A DNA stretch of 49,943 nucleotides from Mucilaginibacter sp. (GCA_028288305.1 JAQBOA010000028.1:1-49943), one strand, 5' to 3'. Counted from the stretch's first letter, positions 1-9,217 are shown. A program made the numbers and translations. The notes: generated by a model from the letters alone, not told the origin.

Positions 1-178
1 CGCTTTCAAAAGTAATTTTGTTACGTTAACGAATACCTGCAACACCTGCCACCAGGCGTTAAAATATGAATTTAATGTAATAAAGGTCCCGACCACAAAT
101 AGCTTCGGCAACCAAAGTTTTTAAAGACGAAAGAACATTTTGTAACAATTTAATAATGATTTATAATTTATTCAAACA
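1..178. other. Left-edge intergenic stretch, no gene seen
   Basis: I find no convincing reading frame here on either strand. A TAATTTTG box at 13-20 fits the Bacteroidota -7 consensus TAnnTTTG, but no -33 partner or nearby gene supports it. The last part is AT-rich and runs into the palindromic operator region of the GntR-type gene. Confidence 0.4.
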
Positions 179-213
179 AAACATCTGATGTTTAAATTAA
201 ACATCGTATGTTT
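179..213. promoter_or_regulatory. Interlocked palindromes: likely GntR operator
   Basis: Two 15-bp inverted repeats lie in tandem. AAACATCTGATGTTT (179-193) is a perfect 7-1-7 palindrome. AAACATCGTATGTTT (199-213) has one mismatch. Their centres (186 and 206) are 20 bp apart, about two helical turns. Between them, 187-205 forms a perfect 19-bp palindrome, so the half-sites can pair in either register. The array ends 14 bp before the preferred start codon of the adjacent FadR-type regulator, which suggests autoregulation. The arrangement is seen directly; the binding protein is inferred. Confidence 0.6.
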
Positions 214-226
214 GCCAATGATTAAT

Positions 227-880
227 ATGAAGAATTCAGAAAAACTGAGCGATCAGGTAACGAATAAGATAAAGCAGGATATAGCTCAGCATAAATATAA
301 AGCAGGTGAAAAAATACCGGCCGAACCTGAGTTGATGAAGCTTTATGATGTTGGCCGGTCAACGATAAGGGAAGCAATTAAAATCCTATCTATGACAGGG
401 ATATTGAGGGTACAGCAAGGTTCAGGCACTTTTGTAAATAACGGCGTTCAATATGAAACAATTGATCAGCGGTTACGGCGGGCCGATTTTGAGGAGATCA
501 ATGCAGTAAGAAAATTACTGGAAGACGAGATGGTAAGGCTTGCAGCTAAAAACCATAACGAAAAAGATTTGGAAGAGATGAAACAATGCCTCGAAAATAG
601 AAGGATGGCTATCTTAACTGAGCAACGACAGGCATGTGTTGATGCTGATATTGCCTTTCATACAGCCATTGCCAGGGCATCTTCAAACCATGTACTCGCT
701 GATCTTTATAAAAGTTTCACTACAATTATTCGCGATTTCTTCTCAAAAAGAGAAACTCATGGCATCAGTCATTTTGCAATGAGCCATTATTTACATGAGC
801 AATTATTTGAAGCTATCAAGAGCAAAAAAGAAAAACTAGCACAGCAGGTGCTTGATAGAATTATAGAAAATAACTACTAA
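227..880 (+). CDS. GntR family transcriptional regulator, FadR/FCD type
   Basis: Predicted 217-residue DNA-binding repressor. The N-terminal winged helix-turn-helix (about residues 5-70) shows the GntR signature: AGEKIPAEPELMKLYDVGRS, then STIREAIKIL and a wing with QGSGTFV. The rest is all-helical and resembles the FCD ligand-binding domain of the FadR subgroup (FHTAIARAS and a later HEQLFEAI segment). I chose the ATG at 227. An in-frame ATG at 188 would add 13 residues but lies inside the palindromic operator. The gene precedes an efflux operon in the same direction (31 bp to the next gene), so it probably represses the pump and itself. The effector is unknown; FadR-type proteins usually sense small organic acids or related metabolites. 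Confidence 0.85.
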   Translation: MKNSEKLSDQVTNKIKQDIAQHKYKAGEKIPAEPELMKLYDVGRSTIREAIKILSMTGILRVQQGSGTFVNNGVQYETIDQRLRRADFEEINAVRKLLEDEMVRLAAKNHNEKDLEEMKQCLENRRMAILTEQRQACVDADIAFHTAIARASSNHVLADLYKSFTTIIRDFFSKRETHGISHFAMSHYLHEQLFEAIKSKKEKLAQQVLDRIIENNY

Positions 881-911
881 TGCAATTCCCCTATTTTAAA
901 TAATAACAAAT

Positions 912-1256
912 ATGAAAAAGGCACTGCATACCACATTGAGGTTTTTACTTGTTTTCACAATCTTTTTAGGATTACAGAGCCGGGTATTAATGCGGTATGC
1001 AGAAATTTTTCATAAAAATCACAAAAGTGAGCTCGTTCATTCCGGAATTAATAAGGTAAAGGCAGGAATTGTACATTGCAAACTGCAATGCTATACACAG
1101 CATTTCCAAACACTAAACACTCCGGAAAAAGCATTTTTTTGCACTCTGGATGAGCCATTTTTAATTAGCAAGCAGCTTTATTTTCATCTTCATGAAAATT
1201 TAAGTTTTACCCCTCCTATTCGCTTGCTGCCCCTCAGGGCGCCCCCTGTTTTTTAA
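912..1256 (+). CDS. Small exported protein with LRAPP tail, unknown function
   Basis: A 114-residue protein whose N-terminus reads as a signal peptide or membrane anchor (residues about 8-24, FLLVFTIFLGL). The middle part has a cysteine pair (HCKLQCY) and several histidines. The C-terminus ends in a proline-rich tail, RLLPLRAPPVF. From memory, short proteins with an LRGPP/LRAPP-like tail are often found ahead of RND efflux genes in Bacteroidota, which fits its place between the GntR gene and the TolC-like gene. I do not know a function. Cysteines and histidines could bind a metal, but this is only a suggestion. The 188 bp after it hold no other gene. Confidence 0.6.
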   Translation: MKKALHTTLRFLLVFTIFLGLQSRVLMRYAEIFHKNHKSELVHSGINKVKAGIVHCKLQCYTQHFQTLNTPEKAFFCTLDEPFLISKQLYFHLHENLSFTPPIRLLPLRAPPVF

Positions 1257-1444
1257 TCAATTGCACTTATTTAATCTTCAGCAGTTTCCAAATTAATCCG
1301 GTATGCCTACCTGGCGCGGAACTACTTTTAACAGTTGAGGTTTTACATGTGCTTTTGAATTTATTTGGCCACACAAAGTACTGAGCAAGAAACTTTTAAC
1401 GGCCGGTCTTGTTCTTCAATTATTTAACATTAATCTTTTTCTTT

Positions 1445-2863
1445 ATGAAAACGGCGAATAAGCTGATCATGATCTGTATCATCTCGGCAGTTTCTTTGGG
1501 CTTTGAATGCTTGTCTGCGCAAGCCCAGGGAACAGACAGTATTTTGACGTTGCAAAAAGCAATAAATATTGCACTTAACAAGCAACAAATATTAAAAGCT
1601 AAAGATAATTATGCAAAATCATCTGCCGAGGGGATAACGGCTGCCAAAAGGGATGGCCTGCCTGATTTTACTTTATCAGCCCAGCAATCCTATGGAACTA
1701 TAAACGGTTTAAATGGGGTAGCTTCCGGCCTGCCCGGGTTAACAGCAATTGTGGCTGGGCCTGTTGCTCCTTCACAAAATTGGAATGCAGCTTTCGGGGC
1801 GTTCTATGCTTCCAATATCGACTGGAATATATTTTCATTTGGCCTTCAGCGGGCTCACGTAGCCGAGGCTAAAGGTTTTTATAACAGAGATGCGGCAGAT
1901 CTTGAGCAGGAAAAATTTCAACAACAAGTTAAAGTTGCCGGAGCTTATCTAAACCTTTTAGCGGCTCAACGGCTGCATTATTCCATGAATATTAATTTGT
2001 GGCGCGTTTCCCAGCTCAGGGATGTTATACTTACCCGGACACAGAACGGCTTAAACCCTGGTGTTGACAGCGCAATTGCCAATTCAGAACTTTCCAGGGC
2101 ACGTATTGCCGTTACTGATGCAATTAATTATGAGCAAATCCAGGCGGCTAACCTTGCTATGCAAATGGGGATAAATAAGCAGTCATTTTCTTTAGATAGT
2201 ACTTATATCAACAAATTGCCTGCCCGGCTGCCAGGACAACCCCTGGATGATGTTTCTAAAAATCCGCAATTGACGTTTTTTTCAGCAAGGGTAAAAAGCA
2301 GTGAGCTTACTGCTAACTATCTATCAAAAATAAGCCTGCCCAGAGTTTCTTTTTTCGGTGTCTTACAAGAAAGAGGATCGGGCTTTGGCACAAATTACGC
2401 CAATAACTTCACTGATTTTAGTCATGATTATCTGAACGGTGTCGGCCCTACAAGGGGGAATTACCTGCTTGGCATAGGTGTCTCATGGGATCTGAGCAAT
2501 CTCGGCAGGATAGCTTCAAGGGTTAAGAGTCAGCATTTTTATTCTGACGGATTAATGAATGAGTATAATTACCTGCAAAACAACCTCACCAATCAGTTGG
2601 AACAAAGTAATAAACAGCTAGTAAATGCCCTGCAAAAATACCGCGAAGCGCCAATTCAGCTGAAGGCCGCCAGTGATGCCTATGAACAAAAGAAGACCTT
2701 ATACAGCAACGGTCTCACTACCATTGTTGATGTTACGCAAACCCTGTACAACCTGAACCTTGCGGAAACGGACAGGGATATTGCCGGCAATGGTGTTTGG
2801 CAGGCGCTGCTTTATATAGCAGCCTCGTCAGGCGATCTCAATTTATTTATTAATCAACTTTAA
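1445..2863 (+). CDS. TolC-family outer membrane efflux channel
   Basis: Predicted outer-membrane exit duct of a tripartite efflux system, 472 residues. The protein starts with a signal peptide (MKTANKLIMICIISAVSLGF, cleavage near SAQAQ). Two long helical repeats typical of OEP domains follow: ALNKQQILKAKDNYAKSS early, and a second set near the end with SDAYEQKKTLYSNGLTTIVDVTQTLYNLN, a typical TolC-family tail. I prefer the ATG at 1445; a TTG 36 bp upstream would add hydrophobic residues ahead of the signal. It is 13 bp from the RND pump gene, so co-transcription is very likely. Confidence 0.88.
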   Translation: MKTANKLIMICIISAVSLGFECLSAQAQGTDSILTLQKAINIALNKQQILKAKDNYAKSSAEGITAAKRDGLPDFTLSAQQSYGTINGLNGVASGLPGLTAIVAGPVAPSQNWNAAFGAFYASNIDWNIFSFGLQRAHVAEAKGFYNRDAADLEQEKFQQQVKVAGAYLNLLAAQRLHYSMNINLWRVSQLRDVILTRTQNGLNPGVDSAIANSELSRARIAVTDAINYEQIQAANLAMQMGINKQSFSLDSTYINKLPARLPGQPLDDVSKNPQLTFFSARVKSSELTANYLSKISLPRVSFFGVLQERGSGFGTNYANNFTDFSHDYLNGVGPTRGNYLLGIGVSWDLSNLGRIASRVKSQHFYSDGLMNEYNYLQNNLTNQLEQSNKQLVNALQKYREAPIQLKAASDAYEQKKTLYSNGLTTIVDVTQTLYNLNLAETDRDIAGNGVWQALLYIAASSGDLNLFINQL

Positions 2864-2876
2864 AGCAATAGTCATC

Positions 2877-5800
2877 ATGAACATGATTCAATTTTCTTTA
2901 AGAAAACCAATAACGATTATCGTTTTAATCATTGGCGTGGTGTTGATGGGTATTATAGCCGTCACACAAATCAATATTGATATTTTTCCTAACATAAATT
3001 TACCGACGATATATGTTTCCCAGCCCTACGGTGGGATGTCACCGCAACAAATGGAAGGATTTGTATCCACTAATTACCAGAACCTTTACTTATATGTAAG
3101 CGGTATCAAATCCATTCAAACAAATAATATTGAGGGTTTGAGCATGTTAAAGCTCAGCTTTTATGATGGTACCAATATGGCCCAGGCCGCTGCTGAAGTC
3201 ACCTCGCTTACCAACCGTGCCTTTGCAGAAATGCCGCCCGGAACACAGCCGCCTATTATTATTCGTTTTGATGCTTCGACATTGCCGGTTGGCCAGCTAA
3301 CAATTAGCAGTCCCAAGCGCAGCAATAATGAGTTACAGGATTTAGCCAGTCTTTATGTGAGGCCCAATTTTTCAAAAATACCCGGGTTAACCTCACCTCC
3401 GCCAATTGGCGGTAATGTGCGTACCGTAGTAATTAATGTGGATCCTGAATTGATGAGCAGCTACAAAGTAACAGCTGATCAAATTACCGCTGCCGTATTG
3501 GATAATAACCGCATATCTCCTGCTGGTACGGTTAATATAGGGCATACGGCTTATCTTACTCCCTCAAATACGGTTCTTCAAAAAATAAAAGATTTTGAAA
3601 ACATACCTTTATTATATCAGAATGGCGCTACTATATACCTTAAGGATGTGGCAAAGGTTGTAGACGGGGCCGATATTACCAGTGGTTTTGCTTACATCAA
3701 TGGTAAACGGTCAATTTATATCCCTGTTATCAAAGGCTCAAGCGCCTCCACATGGTCGGTAGTTCAGGAACTGAAAAAGGCTATCCCGGCTATGCAGAGC
3801 CTTTTACCGCCGGATGTATCCTTAAAATTTGAGTTTGATGAATCCGTTTATGTAATTAATGCCGTAAAAAGTCTCGCCAGCGAGGGTGTCACAGGTGCTG
3901 TTCTGGCAGCTCTGATGGTACTTATTTTTTTAAGGGACTTCAGGAGCGCGTTTATAGTTATCGTTAACATCCCGCTTTCTGTTATCATCGGCACCTTAGT
4001 GCTGAAACTTTTCGGACAGACACTCAATATCATGACGCTGAGTGGTTTAGCATTAGCTATTGGTATTTTGGTGGATGAATCTACCGTTACTATTGAAAAC
4101 ATACACCGGCATATGGAAATGGGTAAAAAGAAGGCCCGTGCCATTGCAGATGCCTGCGAAGAGATCGCTTTGCCAAAACTGCTGATCCTGTTAAGTATCC
4201 TGGCAGTTTTTGTTCCGGCCTTTTTTATGACCGGTGTGCCCCAGGGCATGTTCCTGCCGCTATCAATGGCCGTAGGGTTCTCTATGATCGCAGCATTCCT
4301 GTTGTCTCAAACACTCGTTCCTATATTGTCAAACTGGGTGCTAAAAGTTCCGGATCATAAAGATGAATCACCCAAAAAAGAGCATAAACCATCACGGTTT
4401 GATCGTTTTAAAGACCGTTGTGTACAAATAGTACAATGGATGATGAAGCGGAGCCGGGTAAGCGTAGGGCTTTACGTGGTTGTGTCTTTTTTCATTGTTG
4501 GTTTATGTGTATCTATTATTGGTAAGGATATCCTGCCTAAATTAAACACCGGGCAGTTTCAGATCCGTATTCGCGCCCCCGAAGGCTCCAGGCTCGAACA
4601 AACAGAAAAAACTATGCTGCAAGCCCAGCAGATAATATACAATACAGTAGGAGGGCAAAAAAATGTGGAGATCATATCTTCATTTGCAGGACAGCATCCC
4701 TCCTCTTTTCCAACCTTACCGGTCATTCTGTTTATGAGTGCTTCCAATGAAATTGTGATGCAGGTAAATCTCAACCCGAATTATAAAATGAATATACAGG
4801 ATGTACGGGAGGATCTGCGTAACGCTATACACAAAGCCATGCCTGATGTAAAACTATCTTTTGAGCCAATTGATTTGACGAGTAAAATTATGAGCCAGGG
4901 CTCTTCAACACCTGTAGAAATTGCTGTGATGGGTATAAATATTAACCAGGACAAGCAATATGCAGATTTATTGATGACACAATTACAGCAGGTTCCTTTT
5001 TTAAGGGATGTGCAGTTAAAAGAACAACTGAACAGCCCGGCAATCCATATTAATATTGATCGCGATAAGGTAAAGCAAATGGGTTTGCTAATGACTGATG
5101 TAAGTAATTGTATTACACAAGCTACTTCGTCCAGCCGTTTTACAAATAAGAATTTATGGCTGGATGAAAATAATGCAAATTCTTATGATGTGCAGGTGGA
5201 GGTACCACAAACAAGCATCGGCAGCCTTGCAGACCTTGAGGGTATCCCTATTTTCAGAGATAGGCCAAGACCTGTACTAGGGGATGTATGCACACTCACT
5301 ATGGGAACAATTGTGGGTCAGTATGACCGCCAGGGTGCGGGCAGGTTCCTGTCTGTAATTGCTAATATTTATAAAAAAGATCTTGGTTCTGCCAGCGCTG
5401 CAGTAAGTAAGGCTATAAAGAATGCCGGTACCCCGCCAAGAGGGGTATCTGTTGAAGCCAGGGGGTTAACCATCCTGCTGGATCAGACACTCAGCAGCCT
5501 GCAATTCGGTTTGCTGATCACCATTGTTATTCTGATGCTGATGCTGTCTGCAAATTACCAGTCTTTTCCATTGGGCTTTACAGTGATCACCTGTATCCCC
5601 GGGGTTTTGGTCGGCTCTTTATTGATACTGCTGGCTTTCGGTTCAAGTCTTAACCTGCAATCGTATATGGGAATTATCATGTCTGTGGGGGTTTCTGTCT
5701 CCAACGCTATTTTACTGATCACTAATGCTGAACACATCAGGTTATCAGGTAAAAATGCAATGGAATCAGCAATTGAGGCTATGGAACTCCGGTTAAGGCC

Positions 5801-6056
5801 TATATTGATGACAACTATTGCCATGATAGCCGGTATGATCCCTATGGCCTCAGGTTTAGGGGAGGCGGGCGATCAAACTGCACCGCTGGGCCGGGCAGTG
5901 ATAGGGGGGCTGATTTTATCAACCTTAGTATCCTTATTTATTCTCCCGGTTATTTTTTACCTGATCAGGCGTAACGCCCCGGTTCATGCTGTGTCATTGG
6001 ACCCTGACGATCAGCAAAGTATATTTTATGACCCCAAAACACAATTATCAGAATAA
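2877..6056 (+). CDS. RND efflux transporter permease
   Basis: Inner-membrane proton-driven pump of 1059 residues, the usual length for the AcrB/CzcA superfamily. Twelve membrane segments are expected. The first helix follows the start (PITIIVLIIGVVLMGIIAVT), two large periplasmic loops carry the porter domains, and the middle helix block contains GILVDESTVTIENIHRH. D400 and E401 sit where AcrB has its Asp407/Asp408 proton relay. In the TM10 region the motif is GVSVSNAILL, so the AcrB Lys940 position is Ser942. The first ATG is at 2877, with an alternative at 2883 (MNMIQ). The gene lies between the TolC-like and adaptor genes. Substrate cannot be told from sequence; it does not show the CusA-type metal-site pattern I would expect. 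Confidence 0.92.
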   Translation: MNMIQFSLRKPITIIVLIIGVVLMGIIAVTQINIDIFPNINLPTIYVSQPYGGMSPQQMEGFVSTNYQNLYLYVSGIKSIQTNNIEGLSMLKLSFYDGTNMAQAAAEVTSLTNRAFAEMPPGTQPPIIIRFDASTLPVGQLTISSPKRSNNELQDLASLYVRPNFSKIPGLTSPPPIGGNVRTVVINVDPELMSSYKVTADQITAAVLDNNRISPAGTVNIGHTAYLTPSNTVLQKIKDFENIPLLYQNGATIYLKDVAKVVDGADITSGFAYINGKRSIYIPVIKGSSASTWSVVQELKKAIPAMQSLLPPDVSLKFEFDESVYVINAVKSLASEGVTGAVLAALMVLIFLRDFRSAFIVIVNIPLSVIIGTLVLKLFGQTLNIMTLSGLALAIGILVDESTVTIENIHRHMEMGKKKARAIADACEEIALPKLLILLSILAVFVPAFFMTGVPQGMFLPLSMAVGFSMIAAFLLSQTLVPILSNWVLKVPDHKDESPKKEHKPSRFDRFKDRCVQIVQWMMKRSRVSVGLYVVVSFFIVGLCVSIIGKDILPKLNTGQFQIRIRAPEGSRLEQTEKTMLQAQQIIYNTVGGQKNVEIISSFAGQHPSSFPTLPVILFMSASNEIVMQVNLNPNYKMNIQDVREDLRNAIHKAMPDVKLSFEPIDLTSKIMSQGSSTPVEIAVMGININQDKQYADLLMTQLQQVPFLRDVQLKEQLNSPAIHINIDRDKVKQMGLLMTDVSNCITQATSSSRFTNKNLWLDENNANSYDVQVEVPQTSIGSLADLEGIPIFRDRPRPVLGDVCTLTMGTIVGQYDRQGAGRFLSVIANIYKKDLGSASAAVSKAIKNAGTPPRGVSVEARGLTILLDQTLSSLQFGLLITIVILMLMLSANYQSFPLGFTVITCIPGVLVGSLLILLAFGSSLNLQSYMGIIMSVGVSVSNAILLITNAEHIRLSGKNAMESAIEAMELRLRPILMTTIAMIAGMIPMASGLGEAGDQTAPLGRAVIGGLILSTLVSLFILPVIFYLIRRNAPVHAVSLDPDDQQSIFYDPKTQLSE

Positions 6057-6072
6057 CTCAAAAATATTAATC

Positions 6073-7155
6073 ATGAAAACATATCATTTTATTTTATGCC
6101 TGCTGATCGCTGACCTGTTGGCATCCTGTCAAAGTAAACAAAAACCCACAACTGTTCCTCAACCAAACACCACCCAGGTTTTTAACCTGAAAGAAGGGAC
6201 GCTCAATACAACGATAAGATTGCCCGCGATACTCCAGCCTTATCAAACGGTTGACCTATATGCCAAAGTAAATGGCTTTATAAAAAGCATGACCGTTGAT
6301 ATTGGCAGCCATGTACACCATGGTCAATTGTTGATGACACTTGAAGCACCGGAAATGATAGCTTCACTTACACAAGCACAGGAAAACCTGCACTCTAAAG
6401 AAGCTGTTTATCGGGGCAGCAAAGCAAATTATGACCGTTTACTGAAAACAAGTAAAACGCCGGGGACCATTTCACCCAATGACCTGGACATAGCCCACGC
6501 GCAAATGAGTGCTGACAGCTCAAATTTGCTTGCAGCGAAATCTGCTTATCAGTTAGCGACAGATTTGAAAAATTACCTGGAGGTAAGGGCGCCATTTGAT
6601 GGAGTGATCAGTGTACGCAATGTCTACAATGGCGCATATGTGGCACCAACAGATAAAAATTCCAATATTCCAATGCTTACTCTGCAGGAACAGACCAGGT
6701 TACGATTGGTTGTAGATGTGCCGGAAGCCGCAACTAGTTATTTTGCGAATAAAGATACCATTCATTTCGCCGTCAAAACCATACCAGGGAAACAATTTGT
6801 AGCGAGTGTTAACCGTATGGCGGGCGCCTTGAACACTACTTTGCGGTCAGAGCAGATGCAAATGGATATCTCCAATAAAAATAAGGAATTGCTGCCCGGT
6901 ATGTTTGCCGAGGTGACACTCCAGCTAACTAACAAGCAAAAAACCTTTGTTGTACCCCAAACTGCAGTGACCGGAAATTCACAACGCATATTTGTTATCC
7001 GGGTTGTGGACAATAAAGCTCAATGGGTAGATGTGAAAAAAGGCAGAGAGACCACAGATAGCCTGGAGGTTTACGGGGCTTTAAAACCTGGCGATTTACT
7101 TGTTAGCAATGCTACTGATCAATTAAAAAATGGAACTGCGGTAAATACCAAATAG
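6073..7155 (+). CDS. RND efflux periplasmic adaptor (MFP) lipoprotein
   Basis: Membrane-fusion protein of 360 residues that should link the RND pump to the TolC-like channel. The N-terminus is a lipoprotein signal ending in the lipobox LLASC with the lipidated Cys at residue 19. After it come a barrel-sandwich/lipoyl half (LYAKVNGFIKSMTVDIGSHV, 20 residues with the typical DIGSHVHHGQ turn), a helical hairpin (QAQENLHSKEAVYRGSK onward), the second lipoyl half (VRAPFDGVISVRNVYNG) and beta-barrel and membrane-proximal domains (VPQTAVTGNSQRIFVI). I chose the ATG at 6073, 16 bp after the pump stop codon; an upstream frame extension overlaps the pump gene and would hide the lipoprotein signal. Confidence 0.9.
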   Translation: MKTYHFILCLLIADLLASCQSKQKPTTVPQPNTTQVFNLKEGTLNTTIRLPAILQPYQTVDLYAKVNGFIKSMTVDIGSHVHHGQLLMTLEAPEMIASLTQAQENLHSKEAVYRGSKANYDRLLKTSKTPGTISPNDLDIAHAQMSADSSNLLAAKSAYQLATDLKNYLEVRAPFDGVISVRNVYNGAYVAPTDKNSNIPMLTLQEQTRLRLVVDVPEAATSYFANKDTIHFAVKTIPGKQFVASVNRMAGALNTTLRSEQMQMDISNKNKELLPGMFAEVTLQLTNKQKTFVVPQTAVTGNSQRIFVIRVVDNKAQWVDVKKGRETTDSLEVYGALKPGDLLVSNATDQLKNGTAVNTK

Positions 7156-7219
7156 CGTCTGAGCGGGACTCATATATCGAAACATACCTTCCTTTGAAAA
7201 AGGAATAATTTGAAATGCC

Positions 7220-8701
7220 ATGCTTAATATCCCCTATAGAAGAAAGCGGAACTTTAATAAAGCCTATATACTTGCATTCTGTTGCCTGATAGCAATTACT
7301 TTTATCTGTCACCTTTTGCCGGCTAAAATAAGTCTGGATGCTTTTTATGTATGTTGTGTATTGCTGGTTGTCGGACAGTCATTAAGGAATATTATTATTT
7401 TTTCGCTTATCGCCTGTTGCCTTATACTGGTTACACGTCTGGGGATAAATCCAGGGCTCCGGCTTTCATGGGTAGCCTTTGTAAATGCCAGTATTTATAT
7501 AGCTGCTGCACTTATAACATCGTATGTTGCAAATAGGATACTGAAGAAAAACGAAATTTTAGAATATAGTGTAGCGGAGGGAAGCCGAAACCTGGCAGAA
7601 TTAAATAATACGCTGAAAAAATCGCAATCCCATCTGCGCACTATATTTAAAACGACCGACATTGCATTTCTGTTGCTGGACAGCAATCTGCAAATATTGA
7701 CCTTCAATACGATTGCTAATCAATGGTCTGAACGGTTATTTGGTGCAAAGCTGCAAGAAGGCGCCTATTTTTGGGAACTCCTGGATGAAGAACGTGAGGA
7801 GCCTGTCAGGGATATGATGCATGCGGCGCTGACTGGTCATTCCGTAAATTATGAGGCGTGTTCCCTCCTGCAAAGTGGCGCATCGGAATGGTATCATATC
7901 AGTATGAGCCCTGTAAAAGACCTGCACGATAAAACTATAGGGATTTGTTGCTCCGCAATCAACATTACATCCGCTAAATTAGCAGAAAAAGAACATAACA
8001 GGATCACCGATGATCTGGTACAGCGGAACAAAGACCTCGAACAATTCTCATATATTGTTTCTCATAACCTGCGTGCACCGCTGGCAAATATTACAGGACT
8101 GGCCCAAATTCTTAGGGAGGTTGACATCTCTTTAAGTGAAAGAACAGAGACGGAAAATTTCCTTTTTCAGTCTATCCTGAAGCTGGATGAAATTGTTATT
8201 GACCTTAACCACATTTTGGACGTTCGCCGGGAAATCAATGAAGAAAAGGAAAAGGTTATTTTTTCGGAACTGCTTAGGGATGTACTTACTGGTTTTCAAT
8301 TGGTAATCGATAGGGAAAACATCCGGGTTTTAACTGATTTTTCCGAAGCCAGGGAAATCTTTACGATAAAAAGCTATTTGTACAGCATTTTCTTCAACCT
8401 GGTATCTAACAGTATTAAATACCGCCAACCTGGTAAGCCACCCGTAATTGAAATCAAATCATGGATAGAAGATATTAAAATGATGATCAGCTTTAAAGAT
8501 AATTGCCGCGGTATTGATCTTGCCAAAAAAGAAAACGAAGTATTCGGACTTTATAAACGTTTTCACCTTGATGTTGAGGGTAAGGGTATGGGTCTATTCA
8601 TGGTTAAAAGCCAAGTGACGACTTTGGGTGGCAGTATAGCTATCCAAAGTCAGCCTGGCGTTAGTACTACATTTTTAATCGAACTACCTAAAAGACTATA
8701 A
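7220..8701 (+). CDS. Membrane-anchored PAS sensor histidine kinase
   Basis: Predicted 493-residue kinase. Three hydrophobic spans lie in residues 16-104, followed by a short coiled coil (about 112-140), a PAS domain (about 140-250), a dimerisation helix with the H-box SYIVSHNLRAPL (His282 as phospho-acceptor), and a HATPase domain. The N-box is NLVSNSIKYR (residues 393-402) and the G2 box is GKGMGLFMVK (455-464). The G1 box reads DNCRGID (427-433), where DNGxGI is usual, so the first glycine is Cys429. The gene follows the efflux operon by 64 bp in the same direction. No response regulator lies beside it, so its partner is unknown and it may sense conditions linked to efflux. Confidence 0.85.
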   Translation: MLNIPYRRKRNFNKAYILAFCCLIAITFICHLLPAKISLDAFYVCCVLLVVGQSLRNIIIFSLIACCLILVTRLGINPGLRLSWVAFVNASIYIAAALITSYVANRILKKNEILEYSVAEGSRNLAELNNTLKKSQSHLRTIFKTTDIAFLLLDSNLQILTFNTIANQWSERLFGAKLQEGAYFWELLDEEREEPVRDMMHAALTGHSVNYEACSLLQSGASEWYHISMSPVKDLHDKTIGICCSAINITSAKLAEKEHNRITDDLVQRNKDLEQFSYIVSHNLRAPLANITGLAQILREVDISLSERTETENFLFQSILKLDEIVIDLNHILDVRREINEEKEKVIFSELLRDVLTGFQLVIDRENIRVLTDFSEAREIFTIKSYLYSIFFNLVSNSIKYRQPGKPPVIEIKSWIEDIKMMISFKDNCRGIDLAKKENEVFGLYKRFHLDVEGKGMGLFMVKSQVTTLGGSIAIQSQPGVSTTFLIELPKRL

Positions 8702-8749
8702 TGCCGGGTGATCAAAACAATGATTAATCAACAGGTTTAAAATTTTACA

Positions 8750-9070
8750 ATGTCAATTATGAAAATTAATGATAAAAACAAAAAAGCTCAGTATATACTT
8801 AACGCATCCTCCAATTTATTAGGATTATGTTTTTTGGCACTTACATCACTAAGATTTTTAAAGTCGTCACAGCGAACACTTATCGGTAAAATGGACGTTA
8901 TCACTATCTTTTTCTTTGTGGTAAGCTGTGTTCTTTCATTTCTTTCCATCCGTGGAAGTATAAAAAGAGGTAGACTTTTTGAATGGATTGCCGACTTGTT
9001 ATTATTTACCGGCGGCATGTTAGTCATTTTTGTTACGTCCATTTTAGTTGCTCTTAATGTTCATGGTTAA
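8750..9070 (+). CDS. Small membrane protein, unknown function
   Basis: A 106-residue protein with three likely membrane helices: ILNASSNLLGLCFLALTSL (about 16-34), VITIFFFVVSCVLSFLSI (about 50-67) and LLLFTGGMLVIFVTSILVAL (about 83-102). Charged stretches between them include SIKRGR. I do not recognise the family. It begins 48 bp after the sensor kinase gene and probably belongs to the same transcript. The AraC-type gene further downstream is separated by 147 bp and a possible hairpin. Confidence 0.6.
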   Translation: MSIMKINDKNKKAQYILNASSNLLGLCFLALTSLRFLKSSQRTLIGKMDVITIFFFVVSCVLSFLSIRGSIKRGRLFEWIADLLLFTGGMLVIFVTSILVALNVHG

Positions 9071-9105
9071 TTAATGTCATTATTTAAAAAATGATTTGGC
9101 ATTAA
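9071..9105 (+). terminator. Possible terminator hairpin after small membrane protein
   Basis: TTAATGTCA (9071-9079) can pair with TGGCATTAA (9097-9105), a 9-bp stem with one G-T wobble and a 17-nt AT-rich loop, directly after the stop codon at 9070. The following sequence has only a short T run, so it is a weak candidate. Confidence 0.35.
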
Positions 9106-9217
9106 CGCTTTTAAGTTTATGAGGAAATTTCTTTAGCGTAATTTTAACTACAATTTTATTAGTTATACCCAGGTAAGGGGTGAAATTAATTATGTAACAA
9201 CATAAATATTTTTTCAA

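Noticed and set aside
188..226. Upstream ATG extending the GntR-type protein by 13 residues
   Set aside because: It lies inside the palindromic operator and adds residues ahead of a normal winged-helix start.
1409..1444. TTG start extending the TolC-like protein
   Set aside because: It would place a hydrophobic stretch before an already complete signal peptide; the ATG at 1445 fits better.
7189..7205. Hairpin TTCCTTT/AAAGGAA after the adaptor gene as a terminator
   Set aside because: The stem is short, the loop is 3 nt and there is no T run; AAGGAA may simply be part of a ribosome-binding region of the kinase gene.
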